From: Litchfieldella qijiaojingensis | Lineage (GTDB): Bacteria; Pseudomonadota; Gammaproteobacteria; Pseudomonadales; Halomonadaceae | Assembly (NCBI RefSeq): GCF_014651875.1 | Contig: NZ_BMXS01000009.1 | Span: 1 to 64,000 of the forward strand | Direction of reading: 5' to 3' | DNA: 64,000 bases | Shown: piece after piece, positions 7,884 to 17,559 of the stretch | Position numbering within the stretch: position 1 is the stretch's first letter | Layout of the letters: every line of letters starts with the position of its first letter | Translations under genes and position numbers: made by a program | The notes under the pieces: generated by a model | Told to the model about the DNA's origin: nothing | What the model saw: only the letters and a program-made list of their open reading frames with translations | The model's database searches: none

Positions 7884-10800
7884 TCATGCAGGCTGATAGG
7901 AATACTCCTGCCACAGTCTGCCTAACTTATCCATATCAACATTATCCTTGATCAGGAAAACACCTGCGGTTTCCGAACTTTCCAATGGCTCCAAAAACTC
8001 CAATACTGCATGATACTGTGGTCGGTTCCAGAAATCGTGGATAAAAATTCTGGTTTTCCCGCTGTCTTGGTTCCTAGTCAAGATATGCTCAATGGCAGAC
8101 AACGTACAAGCAACACGAAAACGACCATCTACGAGTATGAGGTCGAAAGCCGTGTCATGCTCATGGATAGCCCGACTGTAGGTAGGGAACTTGTCGCGAC
8201 TAGCTGTCGATACCGGATATCCCCATTCTCTGGTGGGGCCGATATCGACCGCTCGTACCTGACAGTTGTCACCAAGCTTGACTTTCAGAGCATTGACCCA
8301 TTTCTCGTCACTCTCCACACCATGAACAGTCAAGCCTTGCTCTACTGCCCATACGGTAGAACCGCCAGAGCCAAACTCGAAGTAGTGGTTTGCAATTTCC
8401 AGCTGCTTCCTGAAAAGCGCCCTTTCATTATCAGACATGAAAGGAGCGCTAGGCAGCTCAATGGTACCACCCTCTTGACTTTTCACCACTCCAATTTCGT
8501 GACTATGCTGAAAACTGGAAAGCTCTTGATTACTTGACACTTTCTCTTTGGCTACAGGACTTGCAAGGTAGCCTTGAGCCTTTAGATAGTTTTCTGCCTT
8601 TTCCTCATCAACTTGGCACAACAGCTGATATGTCAGATCATGTACGCCAAATTTCGAGCTCAGTATAAACGCCAGTTTTACCCGCTGGTTATCATTCAGC
8701 GACTCCATTCTTTGATGGCTGGGAATAAACAACGCATCAGCACTTTCTAACTCCGTGGCTTGATGCTGTTGCAGATCGTCACGATCCGGCAGATGACTAC
8801 GATAATCCGGTTCATTCAACCGATAGAACTGAAAGCCGTGTCGGGAAGCCCAATGGCTCAATTCAGCCAGGTTGGGCTGGCAATCATAGTTGGGTTGGAA
8901 GGCAACTCGCGCCTGGATCAGCAAAGTGTCCTTGAGGGCCTGTTCACCGTGCTCCAAGATAGCCACGCTGTCATTCTTGGCATCCAGGACCAACCAATCC
9001 ACGGATGGCAAGCCTTCGATCTTGTCCAGCGCTATGGTACTGATGGGGATTTGCGTCAGCACTTGACTCCCCTTGGCTTCATCTTCCGGTACGTGACTCT
9101 CACCCAACGGTTTCAAGGTGGCACTCAGCACAGGATCAAGGCACGCATAGAGCGTGCCAGGAAGGCCATCACCCAAGGAGGCATTGGGATAGTAGTGCAC
9201 GCCCTCCTGTTGCCTGAGAGCGTTGTTCAGCGCCTGACTGGCGGGATCGAAAGCGATCAGCTCCATCGTCTTTTGCTGAAGCATTTGCCGAACCGTATCG
9301 TGGCGCAGCAGCTGCCCGCTGTTATCAATGGCGATGATCTTGCCCTCGAATTTCCACTGGAAGTCGTCGTTCTGCTTCTGCTGCTCCGGATGCTGCACTT
9401 CGACCGGGTGACTTTCCCCTTCGAAACATGCGTTACCTTCCTTGTTGAAAGTCAAGGCAGCGGGGGCCTTGCCCTCGCAGTAACGCTGCCAGATGCCACG
9501 CATGGCGACCGTGAAATGCTGAGCGAAGCGCGGAGCATCGCATACCGGAGATTGCAGCAGCACCTCACGTAGGTGTTGACGTATGGTATTCAAGCTTTGC
9601 AAATCGCCAGCGAGCTCTAGCACACGCTCACGATATTCTTCCCAGCTGTTGACAACCAATTCTGGCATGCCGGCATTGACCAAGTGGGTGGCGCTATGAC
9701 GACCTGCAAAGGTCGGTCCCGGCATGGTGACCACCGGAACCCCCATCAGCATGGCTTCGCAAGTGGTCAAACCACCGGAGTAGGGCCAGGGATCAAGCGC
9801 AATATCTATTCGGTTGTAGGCTTCCAGCAAAGCCTTGTGCTTCACAGGGCCTTCGAGAATGACCCGCTCTCGGATAATGTCATGACCTTCAAGAATGGTG
9901 TAGATGCTTTCGCAATAATGAGTATTGGTATATTGGCCACCCTTCAGCACTAGCCTTGACCCAGGCACTCGGTGCATCAACTTGGCCCATTCCTCTAGCA
10001 ATTTCTCATTGACCTTGGCCGGGTTGTTAAAGCAGCCGAAAGTGACATACCCGTTGGATAAGGCGGGCAACCGACCCACCGACGGCGCATAATCGGGTGG
10101 TGTATAACAGATATAGTCATCCGGTAGTCGTACCAGCTTCTCGAGATAATAATCATCGACGCCTTCTGGCGTTTCAATATGGTCACTGATCAGGTAGTCA
10201 AAAGCCTCAAGGCCAACGGTGTTAAACAAACCGCCTACCCACTTGATGATCAGCGGAGCTGGCTCTCTCGACATAGCCATCAGACGATTGCCAGCGGTAT
10301 GGCCAGTCATGTCGATCAGAATATCGATCTCATCATGCCGGATCTTATCAGCAAGCGCCTCGTCTGAAAGATGTAGCACATCTTCCCACGAGTCTACGAT
10401 ACCCTGAATTCTTTTCGCGATATGGTCATTGGCCAACTTGTCAGAATAAGCATACAAAGAAATATCATGCTTATTGAGGTTCTCAAGCCCTCCGGTGATC
10501 ATCTGTCCTACAGGGTGAGAGCGCAAACCACTTGACACCAGACCAATGCGCAATTTTTTATTTTTACTTTTTGCTGTTACAGGCCGTTGAGGACGGGGGC
10601 TAGGAGCATACTTTCCTCGCCATTCCGAGGCGATATCGAAAAGATCATCAGCGCTATGTGCTGGGTTGTAGTGTGCCGTGAAAAAATAATTCGAAAAAGC
10701 CAGGTGGTGGCCAGGCATCAAACCAATAGCAGTTATATAGTGCTTTTCCGCTTCTTCGAAACGCCCCATGGTGCCATACAGATTTGCCAAATTGCTATGT

Positions 10801-11393
10801 ATACTAGCATTGTTTCCATGCTTCTTAACCAAAGGCTCGAGAATGGTGAGAGCCTGGTCATATTCTCGGGTCTCGACCAGCGCATTGGCCTTCCTGAGTT
10901 GAGACAATACCGCATCGGGATTAGACTCTATCGACTTATCCAAATGCTTGATAGCATAAGAGTGTTGCTCCTTCTCCTTATATATATCAGATATCCTTAA
11001 ATTAGCATGATAATCACCGGGAGAAATAGCCAGTGCTTTTTCTAGATGCTCCAAGGCATCATCAAACCTGCCTAATTTTTGATAGGCCTTACCAATATTG
11101 GTGTGGGTTTCCAAGTCGTCGGGCTTGATTTTCAGTGCCTGCTGTAAGGGGAAGATCGCCTCGCTGGGATCACCACTTTCCATTAGGCAGGTGCCCAATG
11201 CCTTCCAACCGAAAAGAGCATAGGGAAAGTCGCTTGTCATGCTCTTGGCAATCGCCAAGGCAGCCGGGAAATCCCTTCTTTGGTAGTGGGAGAGAAACTC
11301 CTTGGCCCTGGCCTCGATTTTCACTTCGCGTGCTGCCTTTTGCTGGTGACCGGCACCTCTCCTAGCCGGTTGCCTTGATGTCTTGCGCGCCAT
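7884..11393 (-). CDS. TPR / GT41 (SPINDLY-type) glycosyltransferase fused to two methyltransferase-like modules
   Basis: 1169 residues from ATG 11393 (GGAGG eight bases upstream). A basic N-terminus is followed by TPR repeats (about 30-235, e.g. THTNIGKAYQKLGRFDDALE). The O-GlcNAc-transferase-like GT41 catalytic region spans about 275-650: LRIGLVSSGLRSHPVG, DILIDMTGHTAGNR, YVTFGCFNNPAKVN, DPWPYSGGLTTCEAMLMGVP, GRHSATHL. Residues 690-890 resemble an FkbM-type methyltransferase but are degenerate. The last 200 residues form a Rossmann methyltransferase fold (YFEFGSGGSTVWAV, FDLILVDGR). The gene lies directly downstream of fliC, so O-glycosylation, perhaps with methylation, of flagellin Ser/Thr is the likely role. 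The DNA is visibly AT-richer than its neighbours. Confidence 0.8.
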   Translation of the reverse strand: MARKTSRQPARRGAGHQQKAAREVKIEARAKEFLSHYQRRDFPAALAIAKSMTSDFPYALFGWKALGTCLMESGDPSEAIFPLQQALKIKPDDLETHTNIGKAYQKLGRFDDALEHLEKALAISPGDYHANLRISDIYKEKEQHSYAIKHLDKSIESNPDAVLSQLRKANALVETREYDQALTILEPLVKKHGNNASIHSNLANLYGTMGRFEEAEKHYITAIGLMPGHHLAFSNYFFTAHYNPAHSADDLFDIASEWRGKYAPSPRPQRPVTAKSKNKKLRIGLVSSGLRSHPVGQMITGGLENLNKHDISLYAYSDKLANDHIAKRIQGIVDSWEDVLHLSDEALADKIRHDEIDILIDMTGHTAGNRLMAMSREPAPLIIKWVGGLFNTVGLEAFDYLISDHIETPEGVDDYYLEKLVRLPDDYICYTPPDYAPSVGRLPALSNGYVTFGCFNNPAKVNEKLLEEWAKLMHRVPGSRLVLKGGQYTNTHYCESIYTILEGHDIIRERVILEGPVKHKALLEAYNRIDIALDPWPYSGGLTTCEAMLMGVPVVTMPGPTFAGRHSATHLVNAGMPELVVNSWEEYRERVLELAGDLQSLNTIRQHLREVLLQSPVCDAPRFAQHFTVAMRGIWQRYCEGKAPAALTFNKEGNACFEGESHPVEVQHPEQQKQNDDFQWKFEGKIIAIDNSGQLLRHDTVRQMLQQKTMELIAFDPASQALNNALRQQEGVHYYPNASLGDGLPGTLYACLDPVLSATLKPLGESHVPEDEAKGSQVLTQIPISTIALDKIEGLPSVDWLVLDAKNDSVAILEHGEQALKDTLLIQARVAFQPNYDCQPNLAELSHWASRHGFQFYRLNEPDYRSHLPDRDDLQQHQATELESADALFIPSHQRMESLNDNQRVKLAFILSSKFGVHDLTYQLLCQVDEEKAENYLKAQGYLASPVAKEKVSSNQELSSFQHSHEIGVVKSQEGGTIELPSAPFMSDNERALFRKQLEIANHYFEFGSGGSTVWAVEQGLTVHGVESDEKWVNALKVKLGDNCQVRAVDIGPTREWGYPVSTASRDKFPTYSRAIHEHDTAFDLILVDGRFRVACTLSAIEHILTRNQDSGKTRIFIHDFWNRPQYHAVLEFLEPLESSETAGVFLIKDNVDMDKLGRLWQEYSYQPA

Positions 11394-11591
11394 GTTATCG
11401 GGCCTCCAGGTTGTGGGTCACACCAACATGCCACTATAGCGTTTCAACGCTGCACTGATGGCATGAATTGGCCGTGCTTTTCCGGTCTTTTCGCCAGCTC
11501 TGGTTCATAGCTGACTGGCAGGTTACTGAGTCAAGCGGCTTCGAAGGTAATTCGGAATATTGTGAGCATGCTGTATTTTGACGCGTTTATA

Positions 11592-11620
11592 TAAAAATGG
11601 GATGGCAAATGCCATCCCAT
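11592..11620 (-). terminator. fliC terminator
   Basis: ATGGGATGGCA (11597-11607) and TGCCATCCCAT (11610-11620) form an 11-bp perfect stem. On the minus strand it is followed by TTTTTATA, a good intrinsic terminator about 40 bases after the flagellin stop. Confidence 0.85.
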
Positions 11621-11661
11621 CGTTACGGCGGTTACCACCGCGCCCATCACTATTCGGCTGA

Positions 11662-12855
11662 TTAGCCAAGCAGAGACAGCACGCTTTGTGGTACTTGGTT
11701 GGCCTGGGCCAGCACGGAGGTACCGGCCTGCTGCAGAATCTGCGCGCGGGTCATGTTGGAGACCTCGACGGCGTAATCCGCATCCTGGATACGTGACCGC
11801 GCGGCCTGGAGGTTGGTTTCCGTGGTGCTCAGGTTGGTGATCGCGGAATCGAAGCGGTTTTGGATGGCACCCAGATCGGAACGCAGGCTGTCCACGGTGT
11901 TCAGCGAAGAATCCAGCGCCTGCAGCGGGCTAGTGGTACGCTCGTAGGACAGTTGCGAAAGATCAGTCGCGTCGGCTGTCGCATCGAATGTGGCGGTCCC
12001 GTTTGCAGTCACGGTGGCCTCGTCTGCTTCCAATGCCATATAGACCACATTGGTTTGCGAGGCCTCGTCCACATTGATGCCAGCATCAGCAAGGGACTGA
12101 ACTTCAGCCGATGTCAGTTCGGTGGCATCGATGGTGACCTTGGCGAACAGGTCACCGTTGGCATCAGCATAAACGGTGCCTTCACTGCTTGCTGCGGTGG
12201 CGCTGGCAAACCCAAAGGTACCGCCAATCATCGCAGCAACAGTGCCGAGAGTAGTGACTGTGGTGCTGGCAGCGTCTCCGATGAATGCATCTGCCTGAGT
12301 GGCATTACCAACAACAACACTTTCCGGGCCGTCAACATTGAAAGTGGTCAAGTTAAGAGATCCCGCATTGATCTCTTCCAGAGAGATCGAGATGCTTTCA
12401 CCATCATTCGAACCCACCTGAATCGTCAGGGACTGATCGGAGGCGAGCACCTTGACGCCGTTGAAGCTGGTTTCCTCGGAGATACGATTGATCTCATTCA
12501 GGCGCTGACCGATTTCAGCCTGGATTGACTCCAGGTCGTCGGCGGAGTTGGTGTCGTTCTGCGCCTGAACGCTCAGCTCACGGATGCGCTGCAGGTTGTC
12601 GTTGACCTGGTTCAGGGCGCCTTCGGCGGTCTGGGCGACGGAGATGCCGTCGTTGGCGTTACGCTGTGCCTGGGAGAGACCGGTGATCTGGGCAGTCATG
12701 CGGTTGGCGATGGCCTGGCCAGCGGCATCGTCCTTGGCGCTGTTGATGCGCAGACCGGAAGACAGACGCTCCATGGAGGTCTGCAGGGCATTTTGCGACT
12801 TGGTCAGGTTCTGCTGACCGATCAGGGCGGTGATATTGGTATTGATCACTGACAT
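11662..12855 (-). CDS. fliC: Flagellin
   Basis: 397 residues from ATG 12855, preceded by AAGGA. It has the conserved flagellin D0/D1 ends: MSVINTNITALIGQQNLTKS...ERLSSGLRINSAKDDAAGQA at the N-terminus and NRFDSAITNLSTTETNLQAARSRIQDADYA...VLAQANQVPQSVLSLLG at the C-terminus. The middle (about 170-310) is a short variable, Ala/Thr/Val-rich surface domain with many Ser and Thr, suitable as O-glycosylation targets for the GT41 enzyme encoded next downstream. Transcription is by a sigma-28 promoter at 12967-12993. Exported and polymerised as the filament. Confidence 0.97.
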   Translation of the reverse strand: MSVINTNITALIGQQNLTKSQNALQTSMERLSSGLRINSAKDDAAGQAIANRMTAQITGLSQAQRNANDGISVAQTAEGALNQVNDNLQRIRELSVQAQNDTNSADDLESIQAEIGQRLNEINRISEETSFNGVKVLASDQSLTIQVGSNDGESISISLEEINAGSLNLTTFNVDGPESVVVGNATQADAFIGDAASTTVTTLGTVAAMIGGTFGFASATAASSEGTVYADANGDLFAKVTIDATELTSAEVQSLADAGINVDEASQTNVVYMALEADEATVTANGTATFDATADATDLSQLSYERTTSPLQALDSSLNTVDSLRSDLGAIQNRFDSAITNLSTTETNLQAARSRIQDADYAVEVSNMTRAQILQQAGTSVLAQANQVPQSVLSLLG

Positions 12856-12966
12856 GATGATGTCCTTCCTAATGTTGAGGGCTCCATTGGCGAGCCTCGA
12901 GTCAGCGGCGTTCGTATGGTGCTGATCCGGGGCCTGCCACAACGGCGCCGTTGGCCGTTACCCTAT

Positions 12967-12993
12967 CTATCGGAAGTCATCGGCGAAGCTTTA
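12967..12993 (-). promoter_or_regulatory. Sigma-28 (FliA) promoter of fliC
   Basis: On the minus strand TAAAGCTT (12986-12993) matches the -35 consensus TAAAGTTT at 7 of 8 positions. After exactly 11 bases comes TCCGATAG (12967-12974), matching the -10 consensus GCCGATAA at 6 of 8. It sits about 110 bases before the fliC start. Confidence 0.8.
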
Positions 12994-13022
12994 GGGTCAA
13001 GCGGAAAAAATTTTAGAAAAAG

Positions 13023-13060
13023 GTGGAAGAGCGGTGCTATGCGCCTGAAAGAAGGAAGGT
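13023..13060. repeat. Partial copy of the AAGCTGGAAGAGCGG intergenic repeat
   Basis: TGGAAGAGCGGTGCTATGCGCCTGAAAGAAGGAAGG-type sequence matches, with a few changes, the left ends of the repeats at 20800 and 23387. It lies just upstream of the fliC promoter; no matching right end is visible here. Confidence 0.6.
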
Positions 13061-13081
13061 TTTCACCACGTCAACCAATCG

Positions 13082-13265
13082 TCAGGCTTGCTGGATAATG
13101 ACGCGGGAGAACTCGAGCAGATCATCGGTGTGGTGGTTGAATCCCGTTTCGATGAGCCCTGCACTCATCAGGATATCGAAAATGTCGCGAGAACTCTGAG
13201 GGAGCCCGCTACGACGCAGGCGGATCAGGCGTGCACCTGCGTCTATGGCCGCCTCGCAGGCTCAT
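13082..13265 (-). pseudogene. Possible small frameshifted gene between fliC and the DUF2835 gene
   Basis: On the minus strand a 59-codon stretch (13261 down to the TGA at 13084-13082) has coding-like composition: AIDAGARLIRLRRSGL followed by RDIFDILMSAGLIETGF. It has no start in frame. An ATG (13265-13263) preceded by GGTGAGG lies one base out of frame at its 5' end. A single-base frameshift near 13260 would give a protein of about 60 residues. It may be a decayed gene or a sequencing-type artefact; no family recognised. Confidence 0.35.
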
Positions 13266-13414
13266 AACCTCACCCGTCGATTAGACCTTCCTACACTCTA
13301 CGAGGTGGGGGGACACTCTGGCAACAACGCGTTCACCACAGCTACGATGAAAGACTTCGCGCCCTGTTCCCCGGCCGCTATCCTATGCGAAAAGATCGGA
13401 AATATAGCCCACTG

Positions 13415-13642
13415 ATGCCCAGTATCGACGTGGTGATCAACCTGACCCGAGAGGAGTGCCTGGCTCATTACGAAGGCTGGGCACGGAACGTGCGTGCCCG
13501 CAGTCTGGATGGACGTCGGGTGATTTTCCCCGCAACGGCACTCCGGCACATCGTTGGCCGCAACGGGGTCGATGGCGTGTATCGACTGACCTACAGCGAG
13601 AGCGGCAAGTTCGAGTCGATCGTGGCGCTGAGAGAAAACTGA
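13415..13642 (+). CDS. DUF2835 family protein
   Basis: 75 residues from ATG 13415, which gives the usual family size; an upstream ATG at 13385 is possible. The sequence IDVVINLTREECLAHYEGWA, then GRRVIFPATALRHIV and VYRLTYSESGKFESI is the small basic DUF2835 fold widespread in gammaproteobacteria. The biochemical role is unknown. It stands 77 bases before the diguanylate cyclase gene and might share its promoter. Confidence 0.8.
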   Translation: MPSIDVVINLTREECLAHYEGWARNVRARSLDGRRVIFPATALRHIVGRNGVDGVYRLTYSESGKFESIVALREN

Positions 13643-13719
13643 CGCTGCCTCATTGTCCTGACTGGACTACCCTATCATCTATTGCCTATCACATTTCTTT
13701 ACAAGGAAGCACTCCCTGC

Positions 13720-15408
13720 ATGCATGCCAGCCAGAGACTAAGTTTTCTGAGAACCACCTGGAGAGTGGGGTATCTGGTACTGGCCTGGATGTCCTTGGAG
13801 TTGATGGGGCCTGACGTGCAGGCGGGTGAAAACGATCTCACTCCGGTATCGCTGCAATTGCACTGGTATCACCAGTTCCAGTTCGCCGGGTATTACGCGG
13901 CCGAGGCACAGGGTTACTTTCGCGATGCCGGCCTCGAGGTGGAGATTCGCGATAGCGGTTACGAGGCGGCTGGCAAAGCGGTCGATCCAGTCGAAGAAGT
14001 GGTCTTTCAGCGGGCCGACTTCGGCGTTTCACGCGCGGATCTGCTGATACACCACAGCCAAGGGCTGCCAGTGGTGGTGCTGGCCAATATCATGCAACGC
14101 TCACCGCTGGTATTTCTGACTCTGGAACGCTATGGATTCTCACGTCTGGAGGATATCGGACAACGGCCGATTTCGGTGACACTACCCGGCTATGGTACCG
14201 ACAAGCGCTTGAGTGCCGAAACGGTAGCGGCCTTCCGTAGAGCACGAGTCGATATTCGCGAGCTGAATAATTCACCGCCAACCTGGCAGCTTGATGACCT
14301 GTTCAGCGGCAAGACCCAGTTGACCGCCGCCTACTCCACCGCTGAAGCCTATTTCGTCAGACAACGAGGTGGAATACCGGTGGAAATTCACCCTCGAGAC
14401 TATGGCATCGACCTCTATGGCGACCTGCTGTTCACTAACGCCCACTTTCTGGAACAGGAACCCGAGATCGTCGCCGCCTTTCGCCAGGCGGCTCTCAAAG
14501 GCTGGCGATATGCCATGGCACATCCCGAGGAAGTCGCCGAACTGATCCTGGAGCGCTATCCACCACGCACCCCCGATTACGACAGGGATTTCCTGATTCA
14601 CGAAGCGAGCCGGATACGTGAGTTGATGCAGCCCGACCTGATCGAGATCGGCTACAGCAATCCAGCACGCTGGCAAAGTATCGCCTCAATCTATCGTGAC
14701 ATGGGATTGATCGAGAATGTCGATCTCGACACCTTTCTCCACGATCCACAAGACCCGTCGCCCAATATTGCCGATCTGTGGCAGTGGTCGGTCCCCGGTG
14801 CCGTGATGATCCTACTGGCATTGGGGACCGCCGGTTACCTGCATACCGTCAATCGCCGCCTGACCCAGGAAGTTTCGCGCCGCCGCAGCGCCGAGGCCGC
14901 ACTGCGACAACAGGCGGAGCAGGATGGGCTGACCGGGATAGACAACCGGCGACTGTTCGAGGAGCACTTTCATCGCGAATTCAGTCGAGCCAGACGCCAC
15001 GGGCATCCGCTGTCGCTGATCGTTTTCGATGTCGACCTGTTCAAGGCGATCAATGACAACTTCGGCCACTTGGCGGGAGATCGCGTGCTGATAGCGATTG
15101 CTCGAATCACGCGAGGTGTGCTACGCACCAGCGATCACTTCGCACGCTACGGTGGCGAAGAATTCGCGGTCATTCTTCCCGACACCGGAATCGACGAAGC
15201 CCGTCTGGTGGCAGAGCGCATATGGCAGGTCAACCGTGATCATGCCGTACAGGATGAGGCTCGATCGATTCGCTATACCCTGAGCCTGGGGGTCGCAGAG
15301 CTCAGTCCGAGCGATGTCACGGCCCAGGCGTTCTTCATGCGCGTCGATACCCTTCTCTACCAGGCCAAGAACGAGGGACGAGACAGGCTATGTCTCGAAG
15401 CCGTGTAG
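13720..15408 (+). CDS. Membrane diguanylate cyclase with a periplasmic NMT1/THI5-like sensor domain
   Basis: 562 residues from ATG 13720 (AAGGAAG upstream); the frame is open further upstream but overlaps DUF2835. A signal peptide/anchor ending LMGPDVQA is followed by an NMT1/THI5-like solute-binding domain (about 30-330: VSLQLHWYHQFQFAGYYAAE, SRADLLIHHSQGLPVVVLAN). A transmembrane helix (VPGAVMILLALGTAGYL) comes at about 355. The C-terminal GGDEF domain has GGEEF and the inhibitory RxxD site (RTSDHFARYGGEEF). It probably makes c-di-GMP in response to a periplasmic small molecule, perhaps a pyrimidine or similar ligand given the family. No EAL domain. Confidence 0.88.
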   Translation: MHASQRLSFLRTTWRVGYLVLAWMSLELMGPDVQAGENDLTPVSLQLHWYHQFQFAGYYAAEAQGYFRDAGLEVEIRDSGYEAAGKAVDPVEEVVFQRADFGVSRADLLIHHSQGLPVVVLANIMQRSPLVFLTLERYGFSRLEDIGQRPISVTLPGYGTDKRLSAETVAAFRRARVDIRELNNSPPTWQLDDLFSGKTQLTAAYSTAEAYFVRQRGGIPVEIHPRDYGIDLYGDLLFTNAHFLEQEPEIVAAFRQAALKGWRYAMAHPEEVAELILERYPPRTPDYDRDFLIHEASRIRELMQPDLIEIGYSNPARWQSIASIYRDMGLIENVDLDTFLHDPQDPSPNIADLWQWSVPGAVMILLALGTAGYLHTVNRRLTQEVSRRRSAEAALRQQAEQDGLTGIDNRRLFEEHFHREFSRARRHGHPLSLIVFDVDLFKAINDNFGHLAGDRVLIAIARITRGVLRTSDHFARYGGEEFAVILPDTGIDEARLVAERIWQVNRDHAVQDEARSIRYTLSLGVAELSPSDVTAQAFFMRVDTLLYQAKNEGRDRLCLEAV

Positions 15409-15434
15409 ATAAAACCTCATCGCTTCACCGTGCA

Positions 15435-15462
15435 AGACGCCTAGCCACGTGGCTAGGCGTCT
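15435..15462 (+). terminator. Terminator between the diguanylate cyclase and chemoreceptor genes
   Basis: AGACGCCTAGCCAC (15435-15448) and GTGGCTAGGCGTCT (15449-15462) form a perfect 28-base palindrome between two converging genes. The U-tract is poor on both sides; it probably acts for both. Confidence 0.65.
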
Positions 15463-15506
15463 CTCGTTAGCATCGAATTGCCGATGATCATCGCCAGTGG
15501 AACGTG

Positions 15507-17282
15507 TCAGAAGGCTTCCCACTCATCGGCGGTTTCGGTTGCGGGCCGCTTGACGGGAACCTTGGGCGTCGCCGGAGAGGAGGCTGTCACTTGCGACCTG
15601 GAGGCCTGATTCGTCACCTGGAGCGCCGTCGGCGTCTGTCGGGTAGGAGAGTCCTCACCAAGCACGAAGGTATTGATCAGTTGATTGAGACGTTCGGCAT
15701 GGCGGCGCATATCGGCAGCGGCGGTCGTGGATTGCTGAACCATGGCGGCGTTCTGTTGCGTCATGGTGTCCAGTTCCGTCACGGCGGTATTGACCTGGCC
15801 GATACCGCTGCTCTGCTCCTTGGCGGCGGCACTGATTTCGCCAATGACATCCGTCACTCGCGCCACGCTGGCGACGATTTTCTGCATCGTCTGACCGGCG
15901 CTGCGCACCAACTCCGCACCCGACTGGGTATGCGAGACCGAGGTATCGATCAACTGGCGAATCTCGCGCGATGCCTCGCCGGACCGGCTGGCCAGGGTAC
16001 GTACTTCCTGGGCAACCACCGCGAAACCGCGACCGTGCTCACCGGCCCTGGCAGCTTCCACCGAGGCATTGAGGGCGAGGATATTGGTCTGGAAAGCGAT
16101 CGCATCGATCATGGTGATGATATCGCTGATCTTGCTTGCCGAGTCATTGATATCGTTCATCGTGAGCTCCACCTGGTCCATGGCGGCCTCGCCCTGGCGC
16201 GCCACCTCGGCGGTGGATTGCACCAGTTGGTTGGCCTGCCGAGCGGATTCAGCGCTATGGTTCACCGTCGAGGTGATTTCTTCCATGGATGCCGAAGTTT
16301 GCTGCAGGTTGGCAGCCGCCTGCTCGGTTCTCGAAGCCAGTTCCTCACTACCCTGGGCAATCTCGCCGGCTGAACGATAGACGCTGCCTGTGCTCGTGCG
16401 CACCTCGCGCAAGGTATCCTGCATACGCGAGGCGAAGGCATTGAACTGGGTGGCCAGGTTGCCGATCTCGTCGTCGCTCTCGACTTTCAGACGGCGTGTC
16501 AGGTCACCCTTGCCCTGGGCGATATCCTGCATAGCGGCTGCGGTGCGGCGAATTGGCTGGACGGTGCGCCGCACCAGCCAGATGGCCATGAGGGAACCCC
16601 CAATGAACATCAAGGCCCCGACCAGAACGGCCATGAGGATGGAACGGCGCAAGTCGCGTGCTGCAGCGGCTTCGATATCGGCCATCGCCTCATCGATATC
16701 GGTGACATAGATGCCGGCACCCAGCATCCAGTGCCATTTATCGATGCCATCGGCATAGGAGAATTTTTGTTCGACCGTGCTGGTTTTCGGGTTCAGCCAC
16801 TCGTATCCATAAAAATCACCTTTCCCCTGCTTGGCAATATCGATCATTCCCCTGATCAGGTAATTGCCGTTGCTGTCTTGTACGTCCAGCATATTGGTGC
16901 CTTCGCGCTCCGGTGACGGAGGCAAGACCAGATTGTTGCCGTCAAAATCGTAGGCAAAGATATAGTTGCCATCATCGAAACGCATGCTGCGCAGGATTTC
17001 CTTGACCTCCTCCTGTGCCTCGGCATCGTTGGTGCCAGCCGTGGCGACGATCGGCGCAATCGTGGATTTGGCCACTTCAACAACATTTCGAATGGCGACT
17101 TTGCGGGTTTCGATCAGTTTGGCGCGCTGATCGGCCAGGCTGATACGCGTGTCCTGGATGCGGCCATACGAAGCAATGGAGACCAAGGCGACGATCACCA
17201 GCAGCATGGGGATCATGACCAACGCCAGCATCTTCGTTTGCAGACTAAAAGACAGCCGGTGACGCAGTTCGGACTTTTTCAT
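15507..17282 (-). CDS. Methyl-accepting chemotaxis protein with a single-Cache sensor
   Basis: 591 residues from ATG 17282 (GGAGTG nine bases upstream). An N-terminal helix ([20 protein letters not shown]) is followed by a periplasmic sCache_2-type domain (about 45-195: [45 protein letters not shown]). A second helix at about 205-225 leads into HAMP, and the long coiled-coil signalling domain carries the conserved hairpin [20 protein letters not shown]...[16 protein letters not shown]. The ending (ETADEWEAF) may be a CheR/CheB tether, as such pentapeptides often end in W-x-x-F. Ligand unknown; small carboxylates are common for this sensor class. Confidence 0.93.
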   Translation of the reverse strand: MKKSELRHRLSFSLQTKMLALVMIPMLLVIVALVSIASYGRIQDTRISLADQRAKLIETRKVAIRNVVEVAKSTIAPIVATAGTNDAEAQEEVKEILRSMRFDDGNYIFAYDFDGNNLVLPPSPEREGTNMLDVQDSNGNYLIRGMIDIAKQGKGDFYGYEWLNPKTSTVEQKFSYADGIDKWHWMLGAGIYVTDIDEAMADIEAAAARDLRRSILMAVLVGALMFIGGSLMAIWLVRRTVQPIRRTAAAMQDIAQGKGDLTRRLKVESDDEIGNLATQFNAFASRMQDTLREVRTSTGSVYRSAGEIAQGSEELASRTEQAAANLQQTSASMEEITSTVNHSAESARQANQLVQSTAEVARQGEAAMDQVELTMNDINDSASKISDIITMIDAIAFQTNILALNASVEAARAGEHGRGFAVVAQEVRTLASRSGEASREIRQLIDTSVSHTQSGAELVRSAGQTMQKIVASVARVTDVIGEISAAAKEQSSGIGQVNTAVTELDTMTQQNAAMVQQSTTAAADMRRHAERLNQLINTFVLGEDSPTRQTPTALQVTNQASRSQVTASSPATPKVPVKRPATETADEWEAF

Positions 17283-17400
17283 TCGTATTAGCACTCCCAG
17301 GAAAGAACACGGTAAATTGGATAGACCAATTATCGACAGGGGCGACGTTATCTTTAGGGGACGAGGCGTGATCAATCACAGGCCGACCCGGTCAAGGGAG

Positions 17401-17418
17401 GTGGTCACAATTGACCAC
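17401..17418. promoter_or_regulatory. Palindrome upstream of the chemoreceptor gene
   Basis: GTGGTCA (17401-17407), CAAT, TGACCAC (17412-17418) is a perfect dyad 120 bases upstream of the chemoreceptor start. It could be a regulator operator; it lacks the GC-rich stem of a terminator. Confidence 0.35.
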
Positions 17419-17504
17419 AGACAAGAGGGGGGAGTCACTTCAATCAGGACAACCAGCCAGTGATAGCTGGCGAAACCGACAGCGAGGGTCGCCACCAGTA
17501 GTGA

Positions 17505-17536
17505 GCAATGCCAGGGGCACCCTCCCCTGGCATTGC
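17505..17536 (-). terminator. Stem-loop at the end of the urea gene block
   Basis: GCAATGCCAGGGG (17505-17517) and CCCCTGGCATTGC (17524-17536) form a 13-bp perfect stem, 24 bases past the ureJ stop. No U-tract follows, so it may stabilise the mRNA end or terminate with help. Confidence 0.55.
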
Positions 17537-17559
17537 GTCGTAGTGTGCGCTTTTACGCA

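Noticed and set aside
13456-13719. N-terminal extension of the GGDEF protein
   Set aside because: It overlaps the DUF2835 gene out of frame; the signal anchor starts at ATG 13720.
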